Source: JAVBOP01 sp031550405 (lineage in GTDB: Bacteria > Bacteroidota > Ignavibacteria > Kapaibacteriales > UBA2268). Taken from it: a stretch of 5,983 nt of DNA. The stretch's first letter is position 1. Each line of letters begins with the position of its first letter. Location: NCBI GenBank assembly GCA_031550405.1, contig JAVBOP010000135.1, forward strand, positions 1-5,983. The letters run 5' to 3'. Shown in pieces: positions 1 to 5,889 of this stretch. The notes below the pieces were generated by a model. It saw only the letters and a program-made list of their open reading frames with translations, was not told the origin of the DNA and ran no database searches. The position numbers and the translations under genes were made by a program.

Positions 1-1
1 A

Positions 2-172
2 AAAAAACGAAATATAGTTGCAATATGGACTGCTTATTCTCGAAAACAAAAGCGTGTTATTGCGTTTGAAATCGGTGATGAAGAGTTAAAAAATGGCAAA
101 AAAAGTGCAAAAAATATTTATGAAAAAGCGAAATCAATTGCTGGTAAAATTCGGCATATTTTTACGGATTAA
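2..172 (+). pseudogene. IS1-type transposase fragment, 5' end outside window, probably truncated at its 3' end
   Basis: This reading frame enters from the left edge and gives 56 residues before a TAA at 170-172. The stretch IVAIWTAYSRKQKRVIAFEIGD resembles the part of IS1-family DDE transposases that follows the first catalytic Asp (patterns such as WIWTAYSRKT-RRIIAY-VGD). The last residues, RHIFTD, match the context of the second catalytic Asp (usually YTD followed by a Trp or aromatic and Lys-x-Tyr). In intact members the domain continues well past this point to a third acidic residue; here translation stops immediately after the Asp. No terminal inverted repeat is visible downstream, and the next bases form the terminator of the convergent gene. 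I infer a decayed insertion-sequence remnant, not an active element. The family assignment is from motif recognition only, and the 5' part cannot be judged. Because the frame is open to the edge, a divergent intact short protein is not strictly excluded. Confidence 0.6.
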
Positions 173-216
173 AAAAACAAAAAGCCGGCTACAATTAAAA
201 TTATTATAACCAGCTT
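170..216 (-). terminator. Rho-independent terminator of the minus-strand T9SS-cargo gene
   Basis: Read on the minus strand, AAGCTGGTTA (207-216) pairs with TAGCCGGCTT (182-191) as a continuous 10-bp stem with two G-U wobbles. The loop is 15 bases. It is followed directly by TTTGTTTTTTT (171-181). On the plus strand the same two wobbles become C-A mismatches and there is no U-tract after the stem, so the structure is built for minus-strand transcription. It lies 42 bases beyond the stop codon of the gene at 259-1209. The U-tract is the complement of the A-run at the stop codon of the transposase fragment. Confidence 0.8.
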
Positions 217-258
217 ATAGCTTTCATTCGAGCATTTTGTAAAAATTTTTTCATAAAT

Positions 259-1209
259 TTATTTGTTTACTATCAGCTTCTCTACTTTCACTATTTTATC
301 ACCTCTGCGAATAATAATAGTATATACGCCATTGGGCAAATTTTTTATATCCAGATATTGTGAGAATTTTCCGATATTGGCATAACCATCGTACACGTCC
401 ATTATATTTCTGCCTAACATATCAATAATACTGATGCTTAAACTTGCAGATTCTGTTAAATCAAAGTTCAATGCACAATCGTTACTGGCTGGATTGGGCG
501 AACATAAATTGTTAGTTAAAAAAAGTGCAGGTTCGGAAATAGCGCCATTATCTCCTGCGCAAGACAGTTCTCCAACAGGCATAGCATCCGCGTAGCAAAA
601 TACTTCTTTTGTGTTATATCCAAAAGCGCAAGCATAATAAATTAGTTTTTCTTTGTCTAAATTTGTCAAATCAATACTTCCAAAATCAATGCTGTCAGGA
701 AATCCAACACCTGTAAAAAAGAAATCATCCTCATAATCAATATTCATGTTTGTTATCTTTTCATATATTGAACTTTGATTTTTGATTTTTGTAATATATT
801 CAGCAAAGTCTTGATCGCTTATATTTATTTTTTCACTCGCTGAAAATTTACAACCATCAAATAGAGCTAAACTAACTTCAGTTTTTAGAATAAAACCGTT
901 TCCCACTGCCGTTATACTTGCTATTTTGTTATAATCTAATGAGTCACGATAGGTAAATATCCAACAACTTGCATACCCAATGTTATCACCTTCCCAATTG
1001 AAAGTGTAATCAAACAAGCCATCAATACTTAGAGGAATAGTAAAAGCATTTACAAGCTGCGGGCTTTCCATTTCAAATTCGTTAGATACCCATTGCTTTA
1101 TATTGGCATCTTCTCCTGTGGATACAGGAATTAATTCCATTTCTGCTTTTGCTGTAAAATTGCTAAATAATATAGCAGCGATAATTAGTGTTATTGAAAA
1201 TGTTTTCAT
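259..1209 (-). CDS. Exported protein of unknown function with a type IX secretion (Por) C-terminal sorting domain
   Basis: The gene encodes 316 residues. Residues 1-22 form a classical signal peptide: Lys2, a hydrophobic core (ITLIIAAILF) and an AKA cleavage site before Glu23. The last 80 residues (about 237-316) are a typical T9SS type A sorting domain: the SPNPASN opening, a strand-rich middle with IIDMLGR, the NLPNGVYTIIIRRGDK block and a basic tail ending in KLIVNK. Such domains direct export across the outer membrane by the type IX machinery and are usually removed, with anchoring or release of the cargo. The middle part (about 23-236) matches no family I recognise; it contains several Cys and many aromatic and acidic residues and no obvious catalytic motif. 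The start is well set by GGAGG seven bases before the ATG. It is transcribed alone, divergently from htrA, and ends in a strong terminator. Function of the passenger is unknown; the export route is secure. Confidence 0.9.
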   Translation of the reverse strand: MKTFSITLIIAAILFSNFTAKAEMELIPVSTGEDANIKQWVSNEFEMESPQLVNAFTIPLSIDGLFDYTFNWEGDNIGYASCWIFTYRDSLDYNKIASITAVGNGFILKTEVSLALFDGCKFSASEKINISDQDFAEYITKIKNQSSIYEKITNMNIDYEDDFFFTGVGFPDSIDFGSIDLTNLDKEKLIYYACAFGYNTKEVFCYADAMPVGELSCAGDNGAISEPALFLTNNLCSPNPASNDCALNFDLTESASLSISIIDMLGRNIMDVYDGYANIGKFSQYLDIKNLPNGVYTIIIRRGDKIVKVEKLIVNK

Positions 1210-1216
1210 TGTTTTG

Positions 1217-1221
1217 CCTCC
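1217..1221 (-). promoter_or_regulatory. Shine-Dalgarno site of the T9SS-cargo gene
   Basis: GGAGG on the minus strand sits seven bases before the ATG at 1207-1209. It is the strongest ribosome binding site in the window and fixes the start codon, which agrees with the signal peptide beginning at this Met. Confidence 0.85.
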
Positions 1222-1589
1222 AACGCAAATAAAATTAAATTATTAAAAAAAAGAAAAATCATAATTCATAGTGTATTATTGCACCGATACAGTACTTCAT
1301 TAATACAGCATTGCGGCGAAAAATGTTTCATATATAACATAAATTTTTCTAAATATTTTTATCGAATCACAAATAAAAAATGCGGCACGGCGCAGAGGCA
1401 ATATGAAGTATTGGCAAAAGCTGCACTCTGAATCATAATTGCAACCTACTGTATTTATAAGTAATTAACAAAATATAACAATACGCTGCTGAATCATGAA
1501 AATATCTTCATATAGCATAAGTTGCGAGCTATATCAGCGTTTTTTTTTATATTAGTAGTGCTTTTGTATCATATTAAAATTTGGATAAA
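1222..1589. other. Divergent intergenic region between the T9SS-cargo gene and htrA
   Basis: No convincing gene is present on either strand; all ORFs are very short. It should contain the promoters of both flanking genes, but I found no confident -10/-35 pair or Bacteroidetes-type promoter. Composition is uneven: 1321-1380 is almost pure A/T, while 1381-1430 is clearly richer in G/C and can fold (CAGAG 1393-1397 with CTCTG 1426-1430, enclosing CAATA 1399-1403 with TATTG 1409-1413). A terminator-like structure occupies 1483-1548. The layout is compatible with a small RNA or a regulated 5' leader of htrA, which is inference only. Confidence 0.6.
1483..1548 (+). terminator. Terminator-like structured element upstream of htrA
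   Basis: ACGCTG (1483-1488) can pair with CAGCGT (1535-1540), and eight T residues follow at once (1541-1548). Inside, ATATAGC (1510-1516) pairs perfectly with GCTATAT (1528-1534), stacking directly on the outer stem along its 3' strand. The 21-base bulge on the 5' side can form its own small hairpin (ATGAA 1496-1500 with TTCAT 1507-1511). The U-tract and orientation fit plus-strand transcription arriving before htrA, whose ATG is 41 bases further on. It could end a small RNA or act as an attenuator. The irregular stem lowers confidence compared with the terminator at 170-216. Confidence 0.4.
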
Positions 1590-2801
1590 ATGTTTATTAA
1601 AAAAATTTTATTATTGAATGGTTTGGCTTTGCTTGTTCTAACTGACGCCTGTTCAGCACAAAACGACAATAATTCTAATAACGAAAAAAACAAGGATTAT
1701 GCACAGGTATATATAAATTCAAATAGCAACGACGTTGAATTTCTTAAAACACAAAACAATATCGCCTCTTCACGCCAAAATGCAATCACCAAGGCTGTTA
1801 CTGTATGCAGTCCCGCAATTGTTGGTATAAACGTTACAGAGGTTAAGGAGAAAACTTACGCCAGAAATCCCATGGTTGACTGGATTTGGGGCGAAGGCAG
1901 CAGCGGAACATACAAGCGCAAATATGAGATAAAAGACCTCGGCTCTGGATTCATCATCTCGCCCGACGGCTATATTTTGACCAATCACCATGTTGCAGGT
2001 AATGCCTCAAAAATTATTGTAACAATGACAAATGGCGAAAAATATGATGCCGAAATTATTGGCGCCGACATGGTTAGCGATGTCTGCCTGCTTAAAATTA
2101 AGGGCAAAAATTTCCCATACCTCAAATTGGGAAATTCCGATAACTCTATTATAGGAGAATGGGTTATAGCTTTTGGCAATCCATTTGGACTGTTTGATTA
2201 TAATGCCAAGCCAACTATAACCGTTGGTGTTATTTCAAATACCGGAATTAGCTTTTTCCAGCAAAATGGCAATAGCGGCTATAGCGTATATAAGGATATG
2301 ATTCAGACTGATGCAGCTATTAGTTCGGGTAATTCCGGCGGTCCGCTTGTCAATTCTTTGGGCGAGGTTATTGGCATGAATACGATGATAATTTCGACTT
2401 CGAACAGCTATCAGGGTGCGGGCAGTATTGGGCTCGGTTTTTCTGTTCCTATTAACAGGATTAAGGAAATAATAGACTTGCTGAAAAGGGACGTCAAAAT
2501 TGAGCGGAACAGCTATATCGGAATTGATGTGCGCGAGATAGATGAAGATATTGCAAGATATTACAAGCTGACGAAAAAAGACGGCATCTTTGTATATCAG
2601 GTTGATAACAAATCGCCGGCAAGCGATGTCGGCATTGAAACTGGCGATGTGATAGATAAAATTAATGGTCGAAAAATCAATCGGCGCGAAGATTATCTAA
2701 TTGCGATTGGCGATGCGATGGTTGGCGAGACTTTGAAATTTGATATTCTTCGTGGCGCAAAGTCCATCCCATATTCAATAAAAATCAAAAAATCCAAGTA
2801 A
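1590..2801 (+). CDS. htrA: HtrA/DegQ-type periplasmic serine endoprotease with one PDZ domain
   Basis: Trypsin-like Deg proteases degrade or refold damaged envelope proteins outside the cytoplasm. From the ATG at 1590 the protein has 403 residues. An N-terminal hydrophobic export signal ends near Cys21 (LTDACSAQ) and is followed by an Asn-rich spacer. The protease domain spans about 60-300 with the catalytic triad His134 (TNHHVAGNA), Asp164 (VSDVCLLKI) and Ser249 (SSGNSGGPL). One PDZ domain follows at about 308-400, starting with the carboxylate-binding loop YIGIDV. All catalytic motifs are intact; TNHHV replaces the usual TNNHV without touching the catalytic His. One PDZ instead of the two of Escherichia coli DegP resembles DegS-like and many Bacteroidetes-type members, but the soluble signal sequence argues against a membrane-anchored DegS. 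A TTG three codons upstream (1581) is in frame; I prefer the ATG because it starts a normal signal peptide. No good Shine-Dalgarno precedes either. It appears monocistronic. Confidence 0.92.
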   Translation: MFIKKILLLNGLALLVLTDACSAQNDNNSNNEKNKDYAQVYINSNSNDVEFLKTQNNIASSRQNAITKAVTVCSPAIVGINVTEVKEKTYARNPMVDWIWGEGSSGTYKRKYEIKDLGSGFIISPDGYILTNHHVAGNASKIIVTMTNGEKYDAEIIGADMVSDVCLLKIKGKNFPYLKLGNSDNSIIGEWVIAFGNPFGLFDYNAKPTITVGVISNTGISFFQQNGNSGYSVYKDMIQTDAAISSGNSGGPLVNSLGEVIGMNTMIISTSNSYQGAGSIGLGFSVPINRIKEIIDLLKRDVKIERNSYIGIDVREIDEDIARYYKLTKKDGIFVYQVDNKSPASDVGIETGDVIDKINGRKINRREDYLIAIGDAMVGETLKFDILRGAKSIPYSIKIKKSK

Positions 2802-3029
2802 TAATTAGGAATAAAAAATGGAATATGCAATGTTAAAATATATAAGCTCTGCTATCCTTTGGTTTGCGTAATATTCTACTTTTCTCAAAATTTGTTTGAG
2901 AATATTGGCAATAGTCTGACCTTGTTTTGCTTGTTTTTGTGCAAAGCTGCAAGCATTTTTCATTGGTATATTATTTGCGTGCGTAATTCCAGAAACAAGA
3001 ATTTTGAGTGCAGGACGTACTAATTTACG
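2802..3029. other. Spacer between htrA and fliK
   Basis: These 228 bases hold two hairpins: TTCTCAAA (2882-2889) with TTTGAGAA (2895-2902), a perfect 8-bp stem with a five-base loop and no T-run, and the terminator-like hairpin at 2928-2960. A 17-codon ORF with a Shine-Dalgarno starts at 2818, and a 52-codon minus-strand ORF lies at 2805-2963; neither is recognisable. I found no sigma-28 or sigma-54 type flagellar promoter. The fliK promoter should be between about 2960 and 3029, but I cannot place it. Confidence 0.55.
2928..2960 (+). terminator. Possible intrinsic terminator of htrA
   Basis: TGCTTG (2928-2933) pairs perfectly with CAAGCA (2950-2955) and is followed by TTTTT (2956-2960). The loop is 16 bases and the stem only 6 bp, so it is weak. 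It is placed sensibly, about 130 bases after the htrA stop and 70 before fliK, and would separate the protease from the flagellar genes. Confidence 0.35.
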
Positions 3030-5063
3030 ATGAATATGAACATAATTTCATGGATGAATAATTTTGTTCAAAGCGATTTTGCATCCAACAACGAGCTGGA
3101 AAATACTTTTGAAATTTCCAATTTGTTTGAGGCTTTGCTTTGCGATGCGAATACAGAACAAAATAATATTACAAAAGATATAATCACACAACTTGATATA
3201 AAACAAGAAGATACGGATGTTAAACTTGCTGCAAGTGACGATACATCGAAGATAACGAATATAGATTATCTATTGCAAATTCAAAGTATTATTCAAAATA
3301 ATTTGATTGGCGCGCAAAATATATCTACCAAAATTAATCTAAAAAATTCTAACCATGATTTAGCAACATCGGAAAATTTATTTGAAATAAGCCCAATAAA
3401 ATATAGTAATAACCAAGAATTATTAAAAAATATTCATAATTCTCGAAATATTTTAGAAAACAACAATATTAACGGAAATTCATTTGTAATTTGTGAAAAA
3501 CAAGAACTTAGCATTGTTGATGATAAGGTTGTATTTTCTGATGATATTATGCAAAATGCTCCAAGTATTAATTTAGCGAACAATCAGGAAAGTGAAAATT
3601 TTCATCCAATTGAGAAGCCAAATATTGAACCAGAAAATGTACTTCCTATCGAAAATACGCCAAATAACATAACTCCAAATATTGGCAAAACAGAAATATC
3701 AAATTCTCATAATAACCATATAATTCAAGGTATTACAAAAAATAAAAATGAAATAAAATCTAAAACTAATATTTCACAAAATGTGGAACAAATTTCTGAA
3801 AATAATATTCAAAATTATAAGCAAACAAAAACTGAAATTACTTTTAAAGAAACAAATACCTTTGACTTTTCAAATAGCGTAACAGATAATAATATAACGC
3901 AAATAAGTTATAACAGCAATTCTAATTCCAAATTTATTGATTATGATTTAATTCCAAAAGATATTAAGAATTCAAATTCTGCGAACAAACTTGAGGCTGT
4001 TCTTTATGATGAAAATTTCGAGATGATTTCACCGCAAACAATTGGAATTTCAATTCCAGTTACAAGCCATTTGAAAATAAGCAAGTTAAATGATTCGAAT
4101 TTAAAATTATCTGACAATTTATCCATTGAAAACAGCGAAAAAATAGAATTAAAAATTAGTCATAAATCGACAATTGATATTGATTTTCAACTCCAAAATC
4201 TGGCAAAAACTCCGCCTGAAATTATTCAAAAACAGGATAATGATAGCAATATCGATATAAACCATTCTGATTATAAATTAAGTGAATTGCAGGATAATAA
4301 TTTGGACAAAAATGATTTTCCTGTGCCAGAATCTACTTTTAATTCAACGACAAAAAGCGATGTGAAACCAAATTTTTCGGAAAATGAAAATATAGAGAAA
4401 AATGAATTTTTATTCATAAATCAAGATAAAACAAAGCAGGATAATTTTGACCAAAATGATGATAATCACACACAATATCACAAAGGTGATGCGCCGGTTT
4501 TTTCCAATATAAATTTTGGCGAGCAAAATATTGCGAAAAATAAGTTTGAAAACATTTTAGACAAAAATAACTCTAATCTATTTAAATACAAAGAAGTTAG
4601 AAATGTAACTCTGCAAGATTATCCACAAGTTGTTATGAAATATGCACAAAATTTACAGCACAATTCGAACGGTACTGTAAAGCTGGTTATGACTCCGGAA
4701 TCGCTTGGCACTATATTTGTTGAAGTTAATTCAAATGATGAAAAATTAACAATCAATTTCAAATCCGATAATTCTGAATCGCTGCAAGCTATTGAAAAAA
4801 ATATAGGTTCCTTGAAGGAACTGTTTAATAAAACCAGCACAAATGATGTCGAATATCGCTTTGAAAAATCCAATGATAATTTGAAAGACCAATTTTTTGA
4901 CAAGCAAAATCACAACAAAAATAATAAGCAGGATGAGCAAGGTACAAGGCGCAACTTTGTAAATTCAATCGCCAATATAGCTCAGGATGAGCCCAAAAAT
5001 GACTTTGCAAATAAAGTGAAATATCACTTCAAGCAAGGTAAAATAATTGAAAAATATGTATAA
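3030..5063 (+). CDS. fliK: Flagellar hook-length control protein FliK with a very long Asn-rich linker
   Basis: FliK is exported through the flagellar type III apparatus during hook growth, acts as a molecular ruler, and through its C-terminal domain makes FlhB switch from hook to filament substrates. Recognition rests on the C-terminal hook-length domain at about residues 528-612: LQDYPQVVMKYAQNL leads into TVKLVMTPESLGTIFVEV (549-566), then a strand (KLTINFKSD) and a helix (LQAIEKNIGSLKELF), the order typical of the Flg_hook family with its conserved PE-x-LG. Residues 1-520 are low-complexity, rich in Asn, Lys, Ile, Ser and Asp, as expected of a secreted unfolded ruler whose sequence is poorly conserved. 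At 677 residues it is much longer than the roughly 405-residue Salmonella protein. The tail after 612 is again polar and disordered. The start follows an in-frame TAA at 3021; the only AGGA upstream is 14 bases away, too far to be a normal Shine-Dalgarno. flgD 22 bases downstream supports the call. Confidence 0.88.
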   Translation: MNMNIISWMNNFVQSDFASNNELENTFEISNLFEALLCDANTEQNNITKDIITQLDIKQEDTDVKLAASDDTSKITNIDYLLQIQSIIQNNLIGAQNISTKINLKNSNHDLATSENLFEISPIKYSNNQELLKNIHNSRNILENNNINGNSFVICEKQELSIVDDKVVFSDDIMQNAPSINLANNQESENFHPIEKPNIEPENVLPIENTPNNITPNIGKTEISNSHNNHIIQGITKNKNEIKSKTNISQNVEQISENNIQNYKQTKTEITFKETNTFDFSNSVTDNNITQISYNSNSNSKFIDYDLIPKDIKNSNSANKLEAVLYDENFEMISPQTIGISIPVTSHLKISKLNDSNLKLSDNLSIENSEKIELKISHKSTIDIDFQLQNLAKTPPEIIQKQDNDSNIDINHSDYKLSELQDNNLDKNDFPVPESTFNSTTKSDVKPNFSENENIEKNEFLFINQDKTKQDNFDQNDDNHTQYHKGDAPVFSNINFGEQNIAKNKFENILDKNNSNLFKYKEVRNVTLQDYPQVVMKYAQNLQHNSNGTVKLVMTPESLGTIFVEVNSNDEKLTINFKSDNSESLQAIEKNIGSLKELFNKTSTNDVEYRFEKSNDNLKDQFFDKQNHNKNNKQDEQGTRRNFVNSIANIAQDEPKNDFANKVKYHFKQGKIIEKYV

Positions 5064-5077
5064 TTATTAATAATAAC

Positions 5078-5083
5078 AGGAAG
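5078..5083 (+). promoter_or_regulatory. Shine-Dalgarno site of flgD
   Basis: AGGAAG lies in the 22-base gap between fliK and flgD, with its AGGA core four bases before the ATG at 5086. It fixes the flgD start and indicates translation of flgD from a shared fliK-flgD transcript. Confidence 0.6.
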
Positions 5084-5085
5084 TT

Positions 5086-5790
5086 ATGGCATATACTAAT
5101 AATGTTGCTTCAAATGGAAATGCAGGAACAATGGGCGTTTTCTCAACAATGGCAACACAAAATATAGGACAACAACAGAAAACGGATTTTTTGCAAATGC
5201 TTACATATCAGCTGAAAAATCAAAATCCTACTAAGCCTTATGATAATCAGGAGTTTGCACAACAGTTAGCAACATTTTCCCAGCTGGAGCAATTGTCCGA
5301 CATCAAAAGTTTATTAAATGATCAAGTGGAATTATTCAGTGTCCTCGCGATGAGTATGGAGAATACAGCATTGCCGGGAATGATAGGTAAATATGCCAAA
5401 GCGAGTTCAAAAACTTTGGATTTTGACGGAATTAATCCTACCGCAATCGGCTTCAAAACTCCATATCCCGTAAATTCCGGCATAATGAAAATCAAGGATA
5501 ATGCGGGAAATTTAATCACAACTATTGACCTTACGCCATCTCAATGCACAACGGGCGAATATTCTATCGCTTGGGACGGCAAAGATAAAGCAGGCAATCG
5601 TATGCTGCCCGGAAAATATAATGTCGAAGTCGAACTGTATGAAAATGATGGCATTACATCCAACGCCCAAACATTTACCGTTGGAAAGATAGAGTCCGTG
5701 CGCTTCAAGGCAGAAGGCACCGTTCTTGTGGTCAACGGAGTCGAAATCTCGCTAAGCAGCATCACAGATATTAGAGAGACGGGATATTGA
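5086..5790 (+). CDS. flgD: Flagellar hook assembly scaffold (hook cap) protein FlgD
   Basis: FlgD caps the growing hook and helps FlgE subunits polymerise after their export through the rod; it is normally discarded when the hook is complete. The 234-residue length is usual for the family. The conserved N-terminal export and cap region is at 35-70, FLQMLTYQLKNQNPTKPYDN followed by EFAQQLATFSQLEQL, the family hallmark. The C-terminal part has the expected arrangement of an Ig-like FlgD domain (about 118-185, with WDGKDKAGNRMLPGKY at 163-178) inserted in a small beta-barrel. The barrel halves are GMIGKYAKASS (about 98-108) and VGKIESVRFKAEGTVLVVNG (199-218). It starts 22 bases after fliK with its own Shine-Dalgarno, so the two are almost surely co-transcribed. 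Its codon use is less AT-extreme than that of the fliK linker. No flgE follows directly, which differs from the common fliK-flgD-flgE order. Confidence 0.95.
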   Translation: MAYTNNVASNGNAGTMGVFSTMATQNIGQQQKTDFLQMLTYQLKNQNPTKPYDNQEFAQQLATFSQLEQLSDIKSLLNDQVELFSVLAMSMENTALPGMIGKYAKASSKTLDFDGINPTAIGFKTPYPVNSGIMKIKDNAGNLITTIDLTPSQCTTGEYSIAWDGKDKAGNRMLPGKYNVEVELYENDGITSNAQTFTVGKIESVRFKAEGTVLVVNGVEISLSSITDIRETGY

Positions 5791-5812
5791 TGTTAGTTAT
5801 ACACCACCCCTC

Positions 5813-5841
5813 AGTCCTCCTCCTTTGTAAGGAGGGGGATT
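5813..5841 (+). repeat. G/C-rich palindrome just after flgD, REP-like element or hairpin
   Basis: The arms 5813-5825 (AGTCCTCCTCCTT) and 5829-5841 (AAGGAGGGGGATT) form a 13-bp stem with two G-U wobbles around the three-base loop TGT. On the minus strand the wobbles become A-C mismatches, so the plus-strand RNA folds better. No T-run follows, so it is not a canonical terminator, although it lies 22 bases past the flgD stop and could protect the mRNA 3' end. The motif with flanking CACCCCTC and AACCCA resembles short G/C-rich palindromes scattered between genes in many bacterial genomes. Only one copy is visible here, so the repeat status is inferred. Confidence 0.5.
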
Positions 5842-5889
5842 AACCCACTCCTGTTCGGAATATCTGTAAGTATATTATATTTCGTATGG

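Noticed and set aside
1380..1394. Minus-strand hairpin TGCG/CGCA followed by TTTTTT, as a terminator.
   Set aside because: The stem is only 4 bp, and no minus-strand gene lies upstream to need it.
1293..1410. Inverted match TACTTCAT (1293-1300) and ATGAAGTA (1403-1410), as ends of a small mobile element.
   Set aside because: Only 8 bp, about 100 bases apart, with no flanking direct repeat; expected by chance in AT-rich DNA.
1770..1991. Minus-strand reading frames inside htrA, fliK and flgD (for example 1770-1991, 4619-4903, 5541-5765).
   Set aside because: They lie wholly inside clear protein-family genes, have no ribosome sites or recognisable domains, and look like shadows of the sense frame.
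2802..3029. Possible sigma-54 flagellar promoter around TTGGCAATAG (2905-2914).
   Set aside because: The -24-like TGGCA is present, but the required GC at -12 with correct spacing is not; TGAC is found where TTGC is expected.
3030..4600. Repeats or CRISPR-like periodicity in the Asn-rich part of fliK.
   Set aside because: The A/T-rich similarity comes from biased codons (AAT, AAA, ATT); no repeat unit recurs with fixed spacing.
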